A stretch of 35,670 nt of DNA from Candidatus Mediterraneibacter stercorigallinarum (GCA_019116185.1 DXCD01000232.1:1-35670), one strand, 5' to 3'; shown: positions 16,583 through 25,294, counted from the stretch's first letter. Notes: a model not told the origin generated them from the sequence alone. Program-made: numbers and translations.

Positions 16583-18322
16583 TCAGGCCGCATTGTCGAA
16601 ATCTCCGCCGCCCTGAGTCTGCGACTCATAGATATCCCGGTAGATCTCGTTGTTTTCAAGCAGATGTTCATGCGTGTCAAATCCATTGATCTTCCCATCG
16701 TCCAGGACAAGGATCCGGTCCGCATCCTGCACGCTGGAAACTCTCTGTGCAATAATGATCTTCGTTGTCCCCGGGATGTAAGTCTGGAAAGCGTTCCGGA
16801 TCTTCGCATCCGTCGCCGTATCCACGGCGCTGGTAGAATCATCAAGGATCAGCACTTTCGGCTTCTTAAGCAGGGCCCTTGCAATACACAGCCTCTGCTT
16901 CTGCCCGCCGGAGACATTCGTGCCGCCCCGCTCGATCCAAGTATCATATCCTTTCGGCAGCCGGTCAATAAACTCAGACGCGCATGCAGCCTCGCACGCG
17001 GTCCTGCATTCTTCTTCTGAAGCGTCTTCATTCCCCCAGCGCAGATTGTCCAGGATCGTGCCTGAGAAGAGCACATTCTTCTGAAGCACCACGGAGACTT
17101 CATGTCTCAGCACTTCCATATCATATTGCCGGACATCCCGTCCGCCGACCTTCACCGTGCCCTCCGACGCGTCATAAAGACGGCTGATCAGATTGACCAG
17201 GCTGGACTTTCCGCATCCGGTGCCGCCGATAATGCCGATCGTTTCACCGGATTTGATATGCAGGTCAATATCCTCCAGAGTATCCTCACCGGTCCCATGT
17301 TTATAGGCAAAGCTCACATGGTCAAAATCAATGCTTCCGTCCGGCACTTCCATGACCGGATTCTCCGGATTGTGGAGTTCAGGCTTCTCATTGAGCACTT
17401 CTGAGATACGCCGGATGCTGGCAGAGCTCATGGTTACCATGACAAAGACCATGGACAGCATCATCAGAGACATCATAACAGACATAATATAACTGAACAG
17501 AGACGTAATGTCTCCTGTGCTCATGCTGCCCGCGACGATAAACTGCGCCCCGAACCATGAAACCGCGGTGATGCACCCGTAGACAACCAGCATCATCACC
17601 GGATTGTTCAGCGCCAGCAGTGCTTCTGCCTTCACGAACAGACGGTAAAGATGGTCCGCTGCTTTCCGGAATTTGTCGTTTTCATAATCTTCTCTTACAT
17701 ACGCCTTTACTACGCGGATCGCTGTTACATTTTCCTGCACGCTTGCATTGAGGTCGTCATACCGGTCAAACACTTCCCGGAATACAGAAGAAGACCTTTT
17801 CATGATCACTGCAAGTACCACCGCAAGGAAACACAGCGCCGCCAGAAATACAAGGCTTAAATTCCGGTTGATCAGGAAACACATGACCATACTGCTGACC
17901 AGCATCAGCGGCGCCCTCACCGCGATGCGGATGATCATCTGAAATGCATTCTGCAGATTGGTCACATCCGTTGTCATCCTTGTGACCAGTCCCGCTGTAC
18001 TGAATTTGTCGATATTGGAAAAAGAATAGTCCTGCACGCGGATGTACATGCTCTCTCTTAAATTGCAGGCAAATCCCGACGACGCGCTGGCTGCGAATTT
18101 TCCTGCCATGGCTCCCGAGAAGAGGCTTACCACCGCCATCACCAGCATCAGAACGCCGTACTTTAATATTGCCGGCATATCGGACCGTTCCAGTCCGTTG
18201 TCAATGATCAGCGCAGTAATAAAAGGAAGCAGCACTTCCATGATCACTTCCAAGATTGTGAATCCCATCGTAAGAAACGTGTCCCTTTTATACTGCCTCA
18301 GCTGCTTAAGAACAGTTTTCAT
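16583..18322 (-). CDS. ABC exporter half-transporter, degenerate-site partner
   Basis: A 579-residue exporter half. Six membrane segments are followed by an ATPase domain with Walker A GGTGCGKSS, signature VSGGQKQRLCIARAL, and Walker B VLILDDSTSAVD, where Asp replaces the catalytic Glu. One weakened site is typical of heterodimeric exporters and agrees with the intact partner downstream. AGGAGG precedes the ATG, which overlaps the MarR stop as ATGA. Substrate is unknown; a MarR gene in the same operon suggests drug or toxic-compound efflux. Confidence 0.92.
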   Translation of the reverse strand: MKTVLKQLRQYKRDTFLTMGFTILEVIMEVLLPFITALIIDNGLERSDMPAILKYGVLMLVMAVVSLFSGAMAGKFAASASSGFACNLRESMYIRVQDYSFSNIDKFSTAGLVTRMTTDVTNLQNAFQMIIRIAVRAPLMLVSSMVMCFLINRNLSLVFLAALCFLAVVLAVIMKRSSSVFREVFDRYDDLNASVQENVTAIRVVKAYVREDYENDKFRKAADHLYRLFVKAEALLALNNPVMMLVVYGCITAVSWFGAQFIVAGSMSTGDITSLFSYIMSVMMSLMMLSMVFVMVTMSSASIRRISEVLNEKPELHNPENPVMEVPDGSIDFDHVSFAYKHGTGEDTLEDIDLHIKSGETIGIIGGTGCGKSSLVNLISRLYDASEGTVKVGGRDVRQYDMEVLRHEVSVVLQKNVLFSGTILDNLRWGNEDASEEECRTACEAACASEFIDRLPKGYDTWIERGGTNVSGGQKQRLCIARALLKKPKVLILDDSTSAVDTATDAKIRNAFQTYIPGTTKIIIAQRVSSVQDADRILVLDDGKINGFDTHEHLLENNEIYRDIYESQTQGGGDFDNAA

Positions 18323-18783
18323 ACCATAACCTCCTGTCTGTCTTCTATTTTGCTTAATCTTTTCAGGATCTTATGCTCCAGTTCCCACAATCGCTGCTTC
18401 TCCACTCTGTCCAGCCCGCTGCAGATCTCAGATTCCATCCGCTCTGCCTGTCGGAGCAGTTCGCCGCTTTCTGCCGAGAGCTTCTCAGTGGGGAGTACCT
18501 TTTTCCTCCTGACATCCCCTGGGTTTTCCCGGAAGCACAAATATCCTTTTTCCCTGAGTTTTTTCACAAGGACGGACAGTGTTGCCTTGGAGATCCCGAT
18601 CTCATGACACAGTTCTGTGATATAGGTCCCCCCGGGATGATGCCGCAGGATATATATCAGAAAATAGACCTGCGTGCCGCTCATATCCTGTTTTCTCAGA
18701 TCTTTTTCCAGCCGCGCTTCAAGATCAATGTTAATCTTCTTCATCAAAAAGAGCAGTTCTTCTTCCCGAAATTCTTCTGTCAT
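18319..18783 (-). CDS. MarR-family transcriptional regulator
   Basis: A 154-residue winged-helix regulator: SGTQVYFLIYILRHHPGG, then the recognition region TELCHEIGISKATLSVLVKKLREKGYL and the wing with ENPGDVRRKKVLPT. The start at 18783 is chosen because AGGAGGTG lies upstream and homologues begin near EEFREEELLFLMKK; a GTG at 18840 would add 19 residues without a ribosome site. As first gene of the exporter operon it probably represses its own promoter and is released by the exporter's substrates. Confidence 0.85.
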   Translation of the reverse strand: MTEEFREEELLFLMKKINIDLEARLEKDLRKQDMSGTQVYFLIYILRHHPGGTYITELCHEIGISKATLSVLVKKLREKGYLCFRENPGDVRRKKVLPTEKLSAESGELLRQAERMESEICSGLDRVEKQRLWELEHKILKRLSKIEDRQEVMV

Positions 18784-18842
18784 CTTCTCTTTCGCACCTC
18801 CTGTCGCAATGTTCACAGATGCAGGACAGGGAAAAGTCACGC

Positions 18843-18862
18843 ACTGTTTACGTCCGAACAGT
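18843..18862. promoter_or_regulatory. Candidate MarR operator
   Basis: ACTGTT and AACAGT form an inverted repeat with an 8-base spacer just upstream of the MarR start. A further ACTGTT stands at about 18873. Position and spacing fit a MarR site, but no consensus is known for this protein. Confidence 0.4.
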
Positions 18863-18909
18863 TTGTTTGCTTACTGTTCCGTCCAGTAATGATTCTACTG
18901 CGGTTCCTA

Positions 18910-18938
18910 TTGAATGTGAAATTCAAAGATGTTATAAT
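18910..18938 (+). promoter_or_regulatory. Promoter of the LysR gene
   Basis: TTGAAT at 18910-18915, 17 bases, TATAAT at 18933-18938. The -35 is part of a small palindrome TTGAAT-GTGAA-ATTCAA. Confidence 0.7.
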
Positions 18939-18970
18939 CTATAAATAACTTTTATAGATCTCTATAAATA
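18937..18970. promoter_or_regulatory. Candidate LysR operator array
   Basis: ATCTATAA and TTATAGAT form a perfect 8-bp inverted repeat with a 7-base spacer at 18937-18959. TCTATAAATA occurs at 18939-18948 and again at 18961-18970, two helical turns apart. The sites begin inside the -10 of the LysR promoter, which fits autorepression. Confidence 0.5.
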
Positions 18971-19023
18971 TTCTGTTATATGCACTTTTCTGAAAAATTA
19001 TCAACATAAAAAAGAGGGATATT

Positions 19024-19905
19024 ATGAATACAATACAGCTTGAATGCTTTATCGCTGTTGCGCAGCACCTGAATTTTTCAAGAGCATCAGAAGAACTTAA
19101 GATCACGCAGCCGGCCGTCAGCCATCAGATCCGGACACTTGAAGAAGAACTGGATGTCAAATTATTTAAACGCACGAGCAAGGAAGTCTCCCTCACTCCC
19201 GAGGGCATCCAGTTCCTGCCCGATGCAGAACTCATTCTCAAGACCGCGCTTTCAGCCAAAGAACGGCTGGGAAGGCATGAGGTCATGATCCCCTTTGAAG
19301 TGGGCTGCCATAACCACATGGAACTGCGCCTGCTCCCGGACATATTCAGAGCGCTCGCCGCAGAGTTCCCGCCGCTGCGCCCCTCGGTCCGCATCGATCC
19401 CTTTCCGTCCCTTCTCGGACTGGTAGAAAACAAGAAACTTCACGCGGCTTTTGGCACAAAAGAAGGACAGAAAAAGTCCTCTCTTTATTTCAAAGAACTT
19501 TGTTCTGTCCCCATCGCCTGCGTCTGCTCCCCGGAACATCCGCTGGCCCGATATGAAACCCTTACCAAAAATCAGCTGACCGGCAGCTTTATCGCCTGCT
19601 CTCCCCGGCAGGTCACAGCCCCGGTCTTTGCCATCCAGAGCAGGGTCTTGTCCCACCTTGCTCCCGAGCAGCAGTACTTCACCGAAAACATTGAGAGCGC
19701 TTTTACCCTCGCCAAGGCACAGCTCGGATACACTCTGTACACAGACGTGCCTCAGATCAGAGAACCCGGGCTCTGCTATATTCCGGTCACAGATCTGCCC
19801 TGCCTTTCCTTTGGGGTGTATTACCGGTATGACAATGACCATCCCGTGCTCCGGCGGTTTCTGAATCTGTGCGGGGAATCTGGATTTCACCTTCGGTTTT
19901 TCTGA
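19024..19905 (+). CDS. LysR-family transcriptional regulator
   Basis: A 293-residue regulator. The winged helix NFSRASEELKITQPAVSHQIRTLEEELDVKLFKRTSKEVSLTPEG is near the perfect family pattern; the effector domain begins around residue 90 and is less conserved (IPFEVGCHNHMELRLLPDIF). GAGGGA precedes the ATG. It is divergent from the MarR operon, which it may or may not control. Its 3' end overlaps coaX on the opposite strand by 19 bases. The effector cannot be told. Confidence 0.9.
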   Translation: MNTIQLECFIAVAQHLNFSRASEELKITQPAVSHQIRTLEEELDVKLFKRTSKEVSLTPEGIQFLPDAELILKTALSAKERLGRHEVMIPFEVGCHNHMELRLLPDIFRALAAEFPPLRPSVRIDPFPSLLGLVENKKLHAAFGTKEGQKKSSLYFKELCSVPIACVCSPEHPLARYETLTKNQLTGSFIACSPRQVTAPVFAIQSRVLSHLAPEQQYFTENIESAFTLAKAQLGYTLYTDVPQIREPGLCYIPVTDLPCLSFGVYYRYDNDHPVLRRFLNLCGESGFHLRFF

Positions 19906-20654
19906 TAGATCACTGCCAATCCTTTGAGCAGCAGATCTTCATCCAGCGTGATCTCCCGCCGGCAGTGCGGCACGATCTTCCCCGCAAGCCCTCCGGTCGC
20001 CACCACAGTGACGTCTCCGTCCAGCTCTTCCGAGAGCCGGTCGATAATGCCGTCCATCGCGGCCGCGGCGCTGTATATGGTCCCGCTCTTCATGCACTCT
20101 GCCGTATTTTTCCCGATGATATGCTCCGGCGCTTCCAGGCTGATGCCGCCGAGCTGGGATGTATTTGCGGTAAGAGAGTCCAGGGATACTCCGATCCCAG
20201 GATAGATCATGCCTCCAATATAATTTTTATTTTTATCGATCACGCAGACTGTATTCGCCGTCCCCATGTCAAAGATAAGCAGGGGAACCGGATACTCTGC
20301 AATCGCTGCCACGGAATCCACGACCAGGTCGCTCCCGAGCTGTGCCGGGTTGTCGATCCGGATATTCAGCCCGGTCTTAATGCCGGCTCCTACGACCAGC
20401 GGTTCTTTCTTCAGGATCTTCTCAACCGCAAGCTTTACCACCGTAGTGATCTGTGGCACCACGGATGAGATAATCCCTCCCTCAAGATCTGTTCTTTTTA
20501 TATGATAGATATCCAGCACATTTTTAATATCGATCGCATACTCCAGTTCTGTCTTTGTCCGCACCGTGGAAAGCCGCTCAACGAAAATACATTCTTTCCC
20601 GTCAATGCATCCGATGACAATGTTCGTATTTCCGATATCAATAGCCAAGATCAT
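19887..20654 (-). CDS. coaX: Type III pantothenate kinase
   Basis: First step of CoA synthesis (pantothenate to phosphopantothenate); 255 aa, ASKHA fold. The phosphate-1 motif is ILAIDIGNTNIVIG, and the second site is LIFDMGTANTVCVID. The segment GSDLVVDSVAA takes the place of the usual GADR motif, a variation to note. GGMIYPGIGVSLDSLTANTSQL follows as in the family. The ATG lies inside the end of the upstream transporter gene (17-base overlap), so the two are probably coupled. Confidence 0.92.
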   Translation of the reverse strand: MILAIDIGNTNIVIGCIDGKECIFVERLSTVRTKTELEYAIDIKNVLDIYHIKRTDLEGGIISSVVPQITTVVKLAVEKILKKEPLVVGAGIKTGLNIRIDNPAQLGSDLVVDSVAAIAEYPVPLLIFDMGTANTVCVIDKNKNYIGGMIYPGIGVSLDSLTANTSQLGGISLEAPEHIIGKNTAECMKSGTIYSAAAAMDGIIDRLSEELDGDVTVVATGGLAGKIVPHCRREITLDEDLLLKGLAVIYQKNRR

Positions 20655-21399
20655 TTCTTAAGCCCAGCCTTTCTCTGACATTTTTCTTCAGAAGCACCCG
20701 TCCGATGAGCAGGGTCAGCACCCCTGCCACGATAGCTTCCGGCACGCCGTTAATGCCGATCACTGACAGGATAAACGTGTACACCGCTGATACCGCAACT
20801 TCATTTGCCGCGGCATAAGCTTCTCTGAAAAATACGAAGATCAGGTTCATGACCAGAAGGGTGTTGACCAGCGCGCCGCTCACGCCTGCCAGAACAAGCC
20901 CCACGCTGGAGATGCCGCTCTTTCTCTTTACCAGATCCTTTGTAAGCCACATCACGAATTTATACACATAATACGGCACGATTCCGACCAGGATTCGTGG
21001 TACAAAGCATATAATGATGCTTCCCAGCCCTCCGCTCACGTCTCCGATGCTGTAAAAGGGCGTAAATACAAACGACGTCGGCGTAGGGTTCATCGTGTTG
21101 TTGATAAAGCTTGTCAGCCCGAAGAGAAATCCCAGCGCCGCGCCTTTCTTCGGTCCCATCAGAAGCGAAGCTATGATGACCGGCACATGGATGATCGTTG
21201 CCCTTGTGAATCCAAGCGGGATATAGCCGAGAAAGGGGGTAAACGCCATGATGCATATCACTGCACCGAATATCGCCACCTGGACCATGCTCATCGTGCT
21301 GAATCTGCTCCCTGACTGTACACTGCCGGACTGATTCCGGCTGTTGTCAGTCTGTTCCACTGCTGCATTTTCTGAATTATAATTTCCTGAATGATTCAT
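20638..21399 (-). CDS. ECF transporter S component, candidate pantothenate importer
   Basis: A 253-residue membrane protein with about six helices after a hydrophilic, Asn/Ser-rich N-terminus of some 45 residues. The first helix segment MVQVAIFGAVICIMAF and the next, PLGFTRATIIHVPVIIASLLMGP, are typical of ECF substrate-binding subunits of the DUF3816 type. AAGGAGG before 21399 sets the start. Its place between coaBC and coaX, overlapping coaX, suggests pantothenate as substrate (inference). The energising EcfAAT module is not in this window. Confidence 0.8.
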   Translation of the reverse strand: MNHSGNYNSENAAVEQTDNSRNQSGSVQSGSRFSTMSMVQVAIFGAVICIMAFTPFLGYIPLGFTRATIIHVPVIIASLLMGPKKGAALGFLFGLTSFINNTMNPTPTSFVFTPFYSIGDVSGGLGSIIICFVPRILVGIVPYYVYKFVMWLTKDLVKRKSGISSVGLVLAGVSGALVNTLLVMNLIFVFFREAYAAANEVAVSAVYTFILSVIGINGVPEAIVAGVLTLLIGRVLLKKNVRERLGLRNDLGY

Positions 21400-21500
21400 A
21401 ATTGCCTCCTTGTTATCATTCCCATAAGGGATACAATACATTTGGCACAGTAAAGAATTCTGTCCCTTTGTTCAATTGTTCCGTTCGTGATCCGTCGCCC

Positions 21501-22697
21501 TTACAGCGCCCGCGCCGCAAGGATCTTGTCAATGATCTGTGAGGCTGTCTCCTCCTTTGACATTTTCCCGAGTGAGATCTCCTCATCTTCCGTGATCATG
21601 GTCACCACGTTCGTATCACCGCCAAATCCCGCGCCTTCCACTCTCAGGCTGTTTGCCACGATCATGTCCACATGCTTTTTCTTCAGCTTCTGCCGCGCGT
21701 TCTTGATCAGATCCTCTGTCTCCATGGCAAAGCCGCACAGGAACTGCCCCGGTCTTTTATTCTGTCCCAGATACGCCAGGATATCGTCTGTCCGCTCCAG
21801 TTCCAGCGTCAGTTCTCCGTCCTTTTTCTTCATCTTCTCGCTGCTCACGGTCTTTGGGCGGTAATCCGCCACTGCGGCCGCTTTGATGATGATGTCCTGT
21901 TCTGCGGCATGTCCGGTCACTGCCTCATACATTTCTTTTGCGGATTTTACATCCACCGTGTTGACAAACCACGGTTTCTCCAGTGCGGTCGGCCCGCTCA
22001 CGAGCGTAACGTCCGCGCCGCGCCGCGCGCACACCTTGGCGATGGCATATCCCATCTTTCCTGTTGAGTGGTTTGTGATATAGCGCACCGGGTCCACTGC
22101 TTCCTGTGTCGGTCCCGCTGTCACAAGGACTTTGAGTCCTTTCATATCCTTCTCGCAGGCGATCTCCTGAAGGATATATTCAAGCAGCAGCTCCGGTTCC
22201 GGCATCTTCCCAGCCCCGGTATCTCCGCACGCCAGATATCCCACAGCCGGACTGATGACTTCATATCCGTACTTTTCAAGAATCTTCATGTTGTCCTGCA
22301 CAATCGGATTCTCGAACATGTTCGTGTTCATTGCCGGCGCGATAATCTTCCGGCATCTGCACGCCATGACAGTGGTCGTCAGCATATCGTCCGCAATTCC
22401 GTGGGCGATCTTGCCGATCACATTGGCGCTTGCCGGTGCGACCATCACCACGTCCGCCTTCTTCGCCAGAGACACATGCTCCACACTGTACTCAAAGTTC
22501 CGGTCAAATGTGTCTACCAGACATTTATTGCCGGTCAGAGTCTCAAAAGTAATGGGATTGATAAAATTCACCGCATTCTGCGTCATCAGCACATGCACAT
22601 CTGCATTCAGTTTCTTCAGGGCGCTCGCCAGAGATGCTGTCTTGTACGCCGCGATACTGCCCGTGACTCCAAGCAGAACTGTCTTTCCGGTCAGCAT
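21501..22697 (-). CDS. coaBC: CoaBC: phosphopantothenoylcysteine synthetase/decarboxylase
   Basis: Bifunctional enzyme for two steps of CoA synthesis; 398 aa. The N-terminal flavoprotein (CoaC) half shows GVTGSIAAYKTASL, PASANVIGKIAHGIADD, PAMNTNMFENPIVQDN and the substrate-recognition flap with Cys in GYLACGDTGAGKMPEP. The CoaB half starts near residue 190 with VLVTAGPTQEAVDPVRYITN and STGKMGYAIA. AAAGGGGGA upstream of 22697 sets the start; the open frame extends 150 bases further without support. A consensus promoter lies about 110 bases upstream. Confidence 0.95.
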   Translation of the reverse strand: MLTGKTVLLGVTGSIAAYKTASLASALKKLNADVHVLMTQNAVNFINPITFETLTGNKCLVDTFDRNFEYSVEHVSLAKKADVVMVAPASANVIGKIAHGIADDMLTTTVMACRCRKIIAPAMNTNMFENPIVQDNMKILEKYGYEVISPAVGYLACGDTGAGKMPEPELLLEYILQEIACEKDMKGLKVLVTAGPTQEAVDPVRYITNHSTGKMGYAIAKVCARRGADVTLVSGPTALEKPWFVNTVDVKSAKEMYEAVTGHAAEQDIIIKAAAVADYRPKTVSSEKMKKKDGELTLELERTDDILAYLGQNKRPGQFLCGFAMETEDLIKNARQKLKKKHVDMIVANSLRVEGAGFGGDTNVVTMITEDEEISLGKMSKEETASQIIDKILAARAL

Positions 22698-22814
22698 AGA
22701 CTTCCCCCTTTCTATGAAATTTGACAGAACCGTATGCGCCCGCCGCCCGGACGCTGTCTTTCGTTTTTGTGTGAACATCCCGCACACAGGTCGGGATTGC
22801 TCCGGTTCCGCTTT

Positions 22815-22843
22815 ATTATATGGCATGGTTCCTGAAAAATCAA
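22815..22843 (-). promoter_or_regulatory. Promoter of coaBC
   Basis: Minus-strand TTGATT (22843-22838), 17 bases, TATAAT (22820-22815). It leaves a leader of about 110 nt before the coaBC start, in which no known riboswitch was recognised. Confidence 0.75.
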
Positions 22844-22973
22844 TCAAATGCCCGGCAAATCATGTATATTCCGGCATACACCAGGCACACCAGAGACCGC
22901 CGCGCCTGCATGCATAATTCTCCGGCTGTGCGGACAGAATATGTTTATTATTTCAGAAAGGATGCAGAGAGTT

Positions 22974-23405
22974 ATGGATGAACAGACAAGAAAACTTCTG
23001 GAAGAATGTACGATCGGATGCCAGATGGCCGCGGACAGCCTTCAGCAAATACGCGGTTACATTAAAGATTCCGGTCTTCAGGAGCTGACAGACCAGTATA
23101 CAAAACGCCACGAGAAACTGAGACAGGAAGCAGATGAATGCCTGGCAAAGAGCGGGTACGAACCCAAAGAACCGGGAACGGTTTCCAGCACATTCGCGTG
23201 GTTCACCACGGAGATGAAGCTCACCTTCAACGACGACAACACACAGATCGCCAAACTTCTCATCGACGGATGCAGCATGGGGATCAAGACACTCGGCGAA
23301 CGCAGAAACACGCTGAACCGCGCGGACAAAAAAGCGCTGGACCTGGCAGAAAAAATCATCAAGACAGAAGAAGAACTCATGAAAGAGCTTCAGAAATACC
23401 TGTAA
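22974..23405 (+). CDS. Four-helix-bundle protein, DUF2383-like
   Basis: A 143-residue, helical, charged protein. Long helices (DEQTRKLLEECTIGCQMAADSLQQI, and the C-terminal KKALDLAEKIIKTEEELMKEL) and a middle STFAWFTTEMKLTFN recall the ferritin-like DUF2383/PA2169 group. Function is unknown. The start at 22974 follows AAAGGA by about 12 bases; an ATG at 22962 overlaps that site and is less likely. It stands alone between divergent coaBC and the exonuclease gene. Confidence 0.6.
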   Translation: MDEQTRKLLEECTIGCQMAADSLQQIRGYIKDSGLQELTDQYTKRHEKLRQEADECLAKSGYEPKEPGTVSSTFAWFTTEMKLTFNDDNTQIAKLLIDGCSMGIKTLGERRNTLNRADKKALDLAEKIIKTEEELMKELQKYL

Positions 23406-23449
23406 AAAATTTATTTTTCCTTCCAAGCCTTTCTGTCTGCTAAATATGA

Positions 23450-23479
23450 TTGGATTTTCTTGTCCTTATCCTTTATAAT
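23450..23479 (+). promoter_or_regulatory. Promoter of the exonuclease gene
   Basis: TTGGAT (23450-23455), 18 bases, TATAAT (23474-23479), about 25 bases ahead of the start codon. Confidence 0.65.
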
Positions 23480-23504
23480 AGCAGACAGAAAAGGAGCAGA
23501 CATT

Positions 23505-24200
23505 ATGCTGAAATCATATATTGCATTTGATATTGAAACAACCGGGCTTAATCCTATGGAAAATGAGATCATAGAGATTGGGGCGCTGAAAGTGCGGGAC
23601 GGCAGAGTGGCGGAACGGTTCATGGAATTCATCCATCCCCTTTCCCCCATCTCTCCGATGATCACAGGGCTTACCGGGATCACGAACGAGATGGTGACAG
23701 ACGCAAGATCCCGCAGCCAGGTCGTATCGGACTTTCTCGACTTCTGCGGAGATGATGTCCTGATCGGACATAACGTGATCTTTGATTACAGTTTTGTGAA
23801 ATGCAGCGCCGTACAGGATGGGCTTGCGTTTGAAAAGATGGGCATTGATACCCTGAAGATCGCCAAAAAGGTACATGCGGATCTGGAGTCAAAGAGCCTG
23901 GGCAGACTGTGCGACTACTATCACATTGAGAATAAGTCCGCACACCGCGCCTATCATGACGCTCTCGCCACGGCAAAGCTCTACCAGACGCTGGCACACT
24001 ATTTTGAAGAGACCGATCCAAAGCTCTTCAAACCCGTACAGCTTACATATAAAGTAAAAAAGCCTCAGCCAGCCACGCCGAAACAGATCTCGTTCCTCAA
24101 CAGCCTGATACAGAAACGGGGCGTAAAAATGGACTGGGATCCCGAGGCCCTCACCCGGAGCGAAGCGTCACGGATGATCGATGGGCTGCTGAAAGGATAA
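23505..24200 (+). CDS. DnaQ/PolC-type 3'-5' exonuclease
   Basis: A 231-residue DEDD-family exonuclease. Exo I is AFDIETTGLNP with the metal-binding Asp and Glu, Exo II is IGHNVIFDYSFV, and Exo III is HRAYHDALATAKLY with His and Asp (DEDDh type). The last ~50 residues (ATPKQISFLNSLIQKRG to LTRSEASRMIDGLL) form a small helical module seen fused to various DNA-related proteins. AAAGGAG sets the start at 23505. Proofreading or repair is likely; no polymerase gene is beside it. Confidence 0.9.
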   Translation: MLKSYIAFDIETTGLNPMENEIIEIGALKVRDGRVAERFMEFIHPLSPISPMITGLTGITNEMVTDARSRSQVVSDFLDFCGDDVLIGHNVIFDYSFVKCSAVQDGLAFEKMGIDTLKIAKKVHADLESKSLGRLCDYYHIENKSAHRAYHDALATAKLYQTLAHYFEETDPKLFKPVQLTYKVKKPQPATPKQISFLNSLIQKRGVKMDWDPEALTRSEASRMIDGLLKG

Positions 24201-24254
24201 TCCCGGGATTTGCTTTTAATCTTTGTCCTTTGTCATCTTTTCGGGGCGCTCCCA

Positions 24255-24401
24255 GTGAAAGATTTACGCAAAAGATATCAGCTCAAAAACAGTCTCGAAG
24301 TCTGCGAGGCTTTTCCAAATGGAATTCCTGAAGATGTAATAGGGGAGTCTTTCGAAAAGGAATGTAATAACGGCATTTTCTTTGAAGAAGCCGAAGAATA
24401 G
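24255..24401 (+). pseudogene. Small gene or remnant of a Cys-containing short protein
   Basis: A GTG-started frame of 48 residues. The part LEVCEAFPNGIPEDVIG followed by NNGIFFEEAEE resembles the end of a small gut-Firmicutes protein type (C-x-AFP-x-GIPEE-I, then GI-x-FE), known to me only as hypothetical. No ribosome site is convincing, and the N-terminal cysteine cluster expected for that type is missing, so it is probably a truncated copy. Confidence 0.3.
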
Positions 24402-24447
24402 TTCTCATACAACTGTCAACACTCTCACCATGAAAGGATGTGTTACC

Positions 24448-24993
24448 ATGTCATTACTGCAGCAGAACAAAGAGTATACCATTGATGATATCTATGCCCT
24501 GCCGGACGGACAACGGGCGGAACTGATCGACGGCCAGATGTATATAATGGCGCCGCCTACACGTAGACATCAGCAAGTACTTCTATCTCTCAGCCGCAAG
24601 ATTGCCGACTACATTGACAAAAAAGCCGGCTCCTGCGAGGTCGATATTGCCCCATTTGCCGTATTTCTCAACGCGGATGATAAAAACTATGTTGAGCCGG
24701 ATATAAGCGTTATATGCAATCCCGACAAGCTCACAGACAAAGGCTGCACAGGTGCGCCGGACTGGATCATTGAGATCGTTTCCCCAGGCAGCAGGCGAAC
24801 AGACTACTATACCAAATTGTTCAAATACCGTACTGCCGGAGTTCGTGAATACTGGATTGTTGATCCGGAGAAAAACAGGATCATGGTTTATTCGTTTGAG
24901 TCCGACGATACCGCAGAATATACTTTCTCTGAGGCTGTCAAAGCCGGGATCTATGATGATCTGGAGATTGATTTCAGTTCAATAGATATCTAA
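24448..24993 (+). CDS. Uma2/DUF820-family endonuclease-like protein
   Basis: A 181-residue PD-(D/E)XK-fold protein. The family pattern is clear: YTIDDIYALPDGQRAELIDGQ, RHQQVLLSLSRKIADY, EPDISVICNPDK (metal-binding Asp), IIEIVSPGSRRTDYYTKLFKYR (catalytic E-x-V region), then VREYWIVDPE. Such genes are common in cyanobacteria and gut Clostridia, often in several copies; their role is unclear. AAAGGATG precedes 24448. Confidence 0.85.
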   Translation: MSLLQQNKEYTIDDIYALPDGQRAELIDGQMYIMAPPTRRHQQVLLSLSRKIADYIDKKAGSCEVDIAPFAVFLNADDKNYVEPDISVICNPDKLTDKGCTGAPDWIIEIVSPGSRRTDYYTKLFKYRTAGVREYWIVDPEKNRIMVYSFESDDTAEYTFSEAVKAGIYDDLEIDFSSIDI

Positions 24994-25003
24994 GAAAACA
25001 GTT

Positions 25004-25033
25004 GCCGCTTCACTTCATCACTGGTGGAGCGGC
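25004..25033 (+). terminator. Probable terminator of the Uma2-type gene
   Basis: GCCGCTTCAC pairs with GTGGAGCGGC (one G-T pair) around a ten-base loop, followed by a modest TTAATTCCATTT run. Confidence 0.55.
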
Positions 25034-25066
25034 TTAATTCCATTTGGTACTTTTTTGGTACTTTTC

Positions 25067-25095
25067 TTGATTTCCTGCTGCCGTCATGTTATACT
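25067..25095 (+). promoter_or_regulatory. queT: Promoter of queT leader
   Basis: TTGATT (25067-25072), 17 bases, TATACT (25090-25095) with an extended TG at 25087-25088. Transcription should begin near 25102, giving a 5' leader of about 200 nt. Confidence 0.75.
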
Positions 25096-25104
25096 ACTCC
25101 ACGT

Positions 25105-25253
25105 TGCAAAGCCCAATACAAGCAGGCTGTCACCGGCAGCCTGCTTTGCACGCTAAGGCGAAAACCAAGGTCTATCGGGCTTGCCGCCGATTCCCGGCGT
25201 AAAGGGAAGACAGAAAAGCCTTCCACCGGAAGCCTTTCCTGTCCGCTCAGGCG
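25105..25253 (+). other. Structured leader with two partly duplicated hairpins upstream of the preQ1 aptamer
   Basis: Hairpin A (25105-25150) pairs TGCAAAGC with GCTTTGCA and, inside, AGGCTG with CAGCCT. A small hairpin CGCCG/CGGCG follows at 25185-25199. Hairpin B (25209-25243) has 14 pairs and two mismatches closed by an ACC loop. Segments 25131-25160 and 25224-25253 match at 22 of 30 positions (CACCGG-x-AGCCT, TG, CGCT-x-AGGCG), 93 bases apart, so the leader looks duplicated. No known RNA class was recognised here. Confidence 0.6.
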
Positions 25254-25294
25254 CGTGTGTTCGAGACCTTCCACACGTAAAACAAAACTAAAGG
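25254..25294 (+). promoter_or_regulatory. preQ1-I riboswitch controlling queT
   Basis: P1 is CGTGTG (25254-25259) with CACACG (25272-25277). The 12-base loop TTCGAGACCTTC ends in the C expected to pair with preQ1, matching the loop length of the Bacillus subtilis queC aptamer. The A-rich tail TAAAACAAAACTAA follows, in which CT (25288-25289) can pair with AG of the loop. The tail runs directly into the ribosome site AAAGGAG, so ligand binding should block translation of queT when preQ1 is plentiful. Confidence 0.8.
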
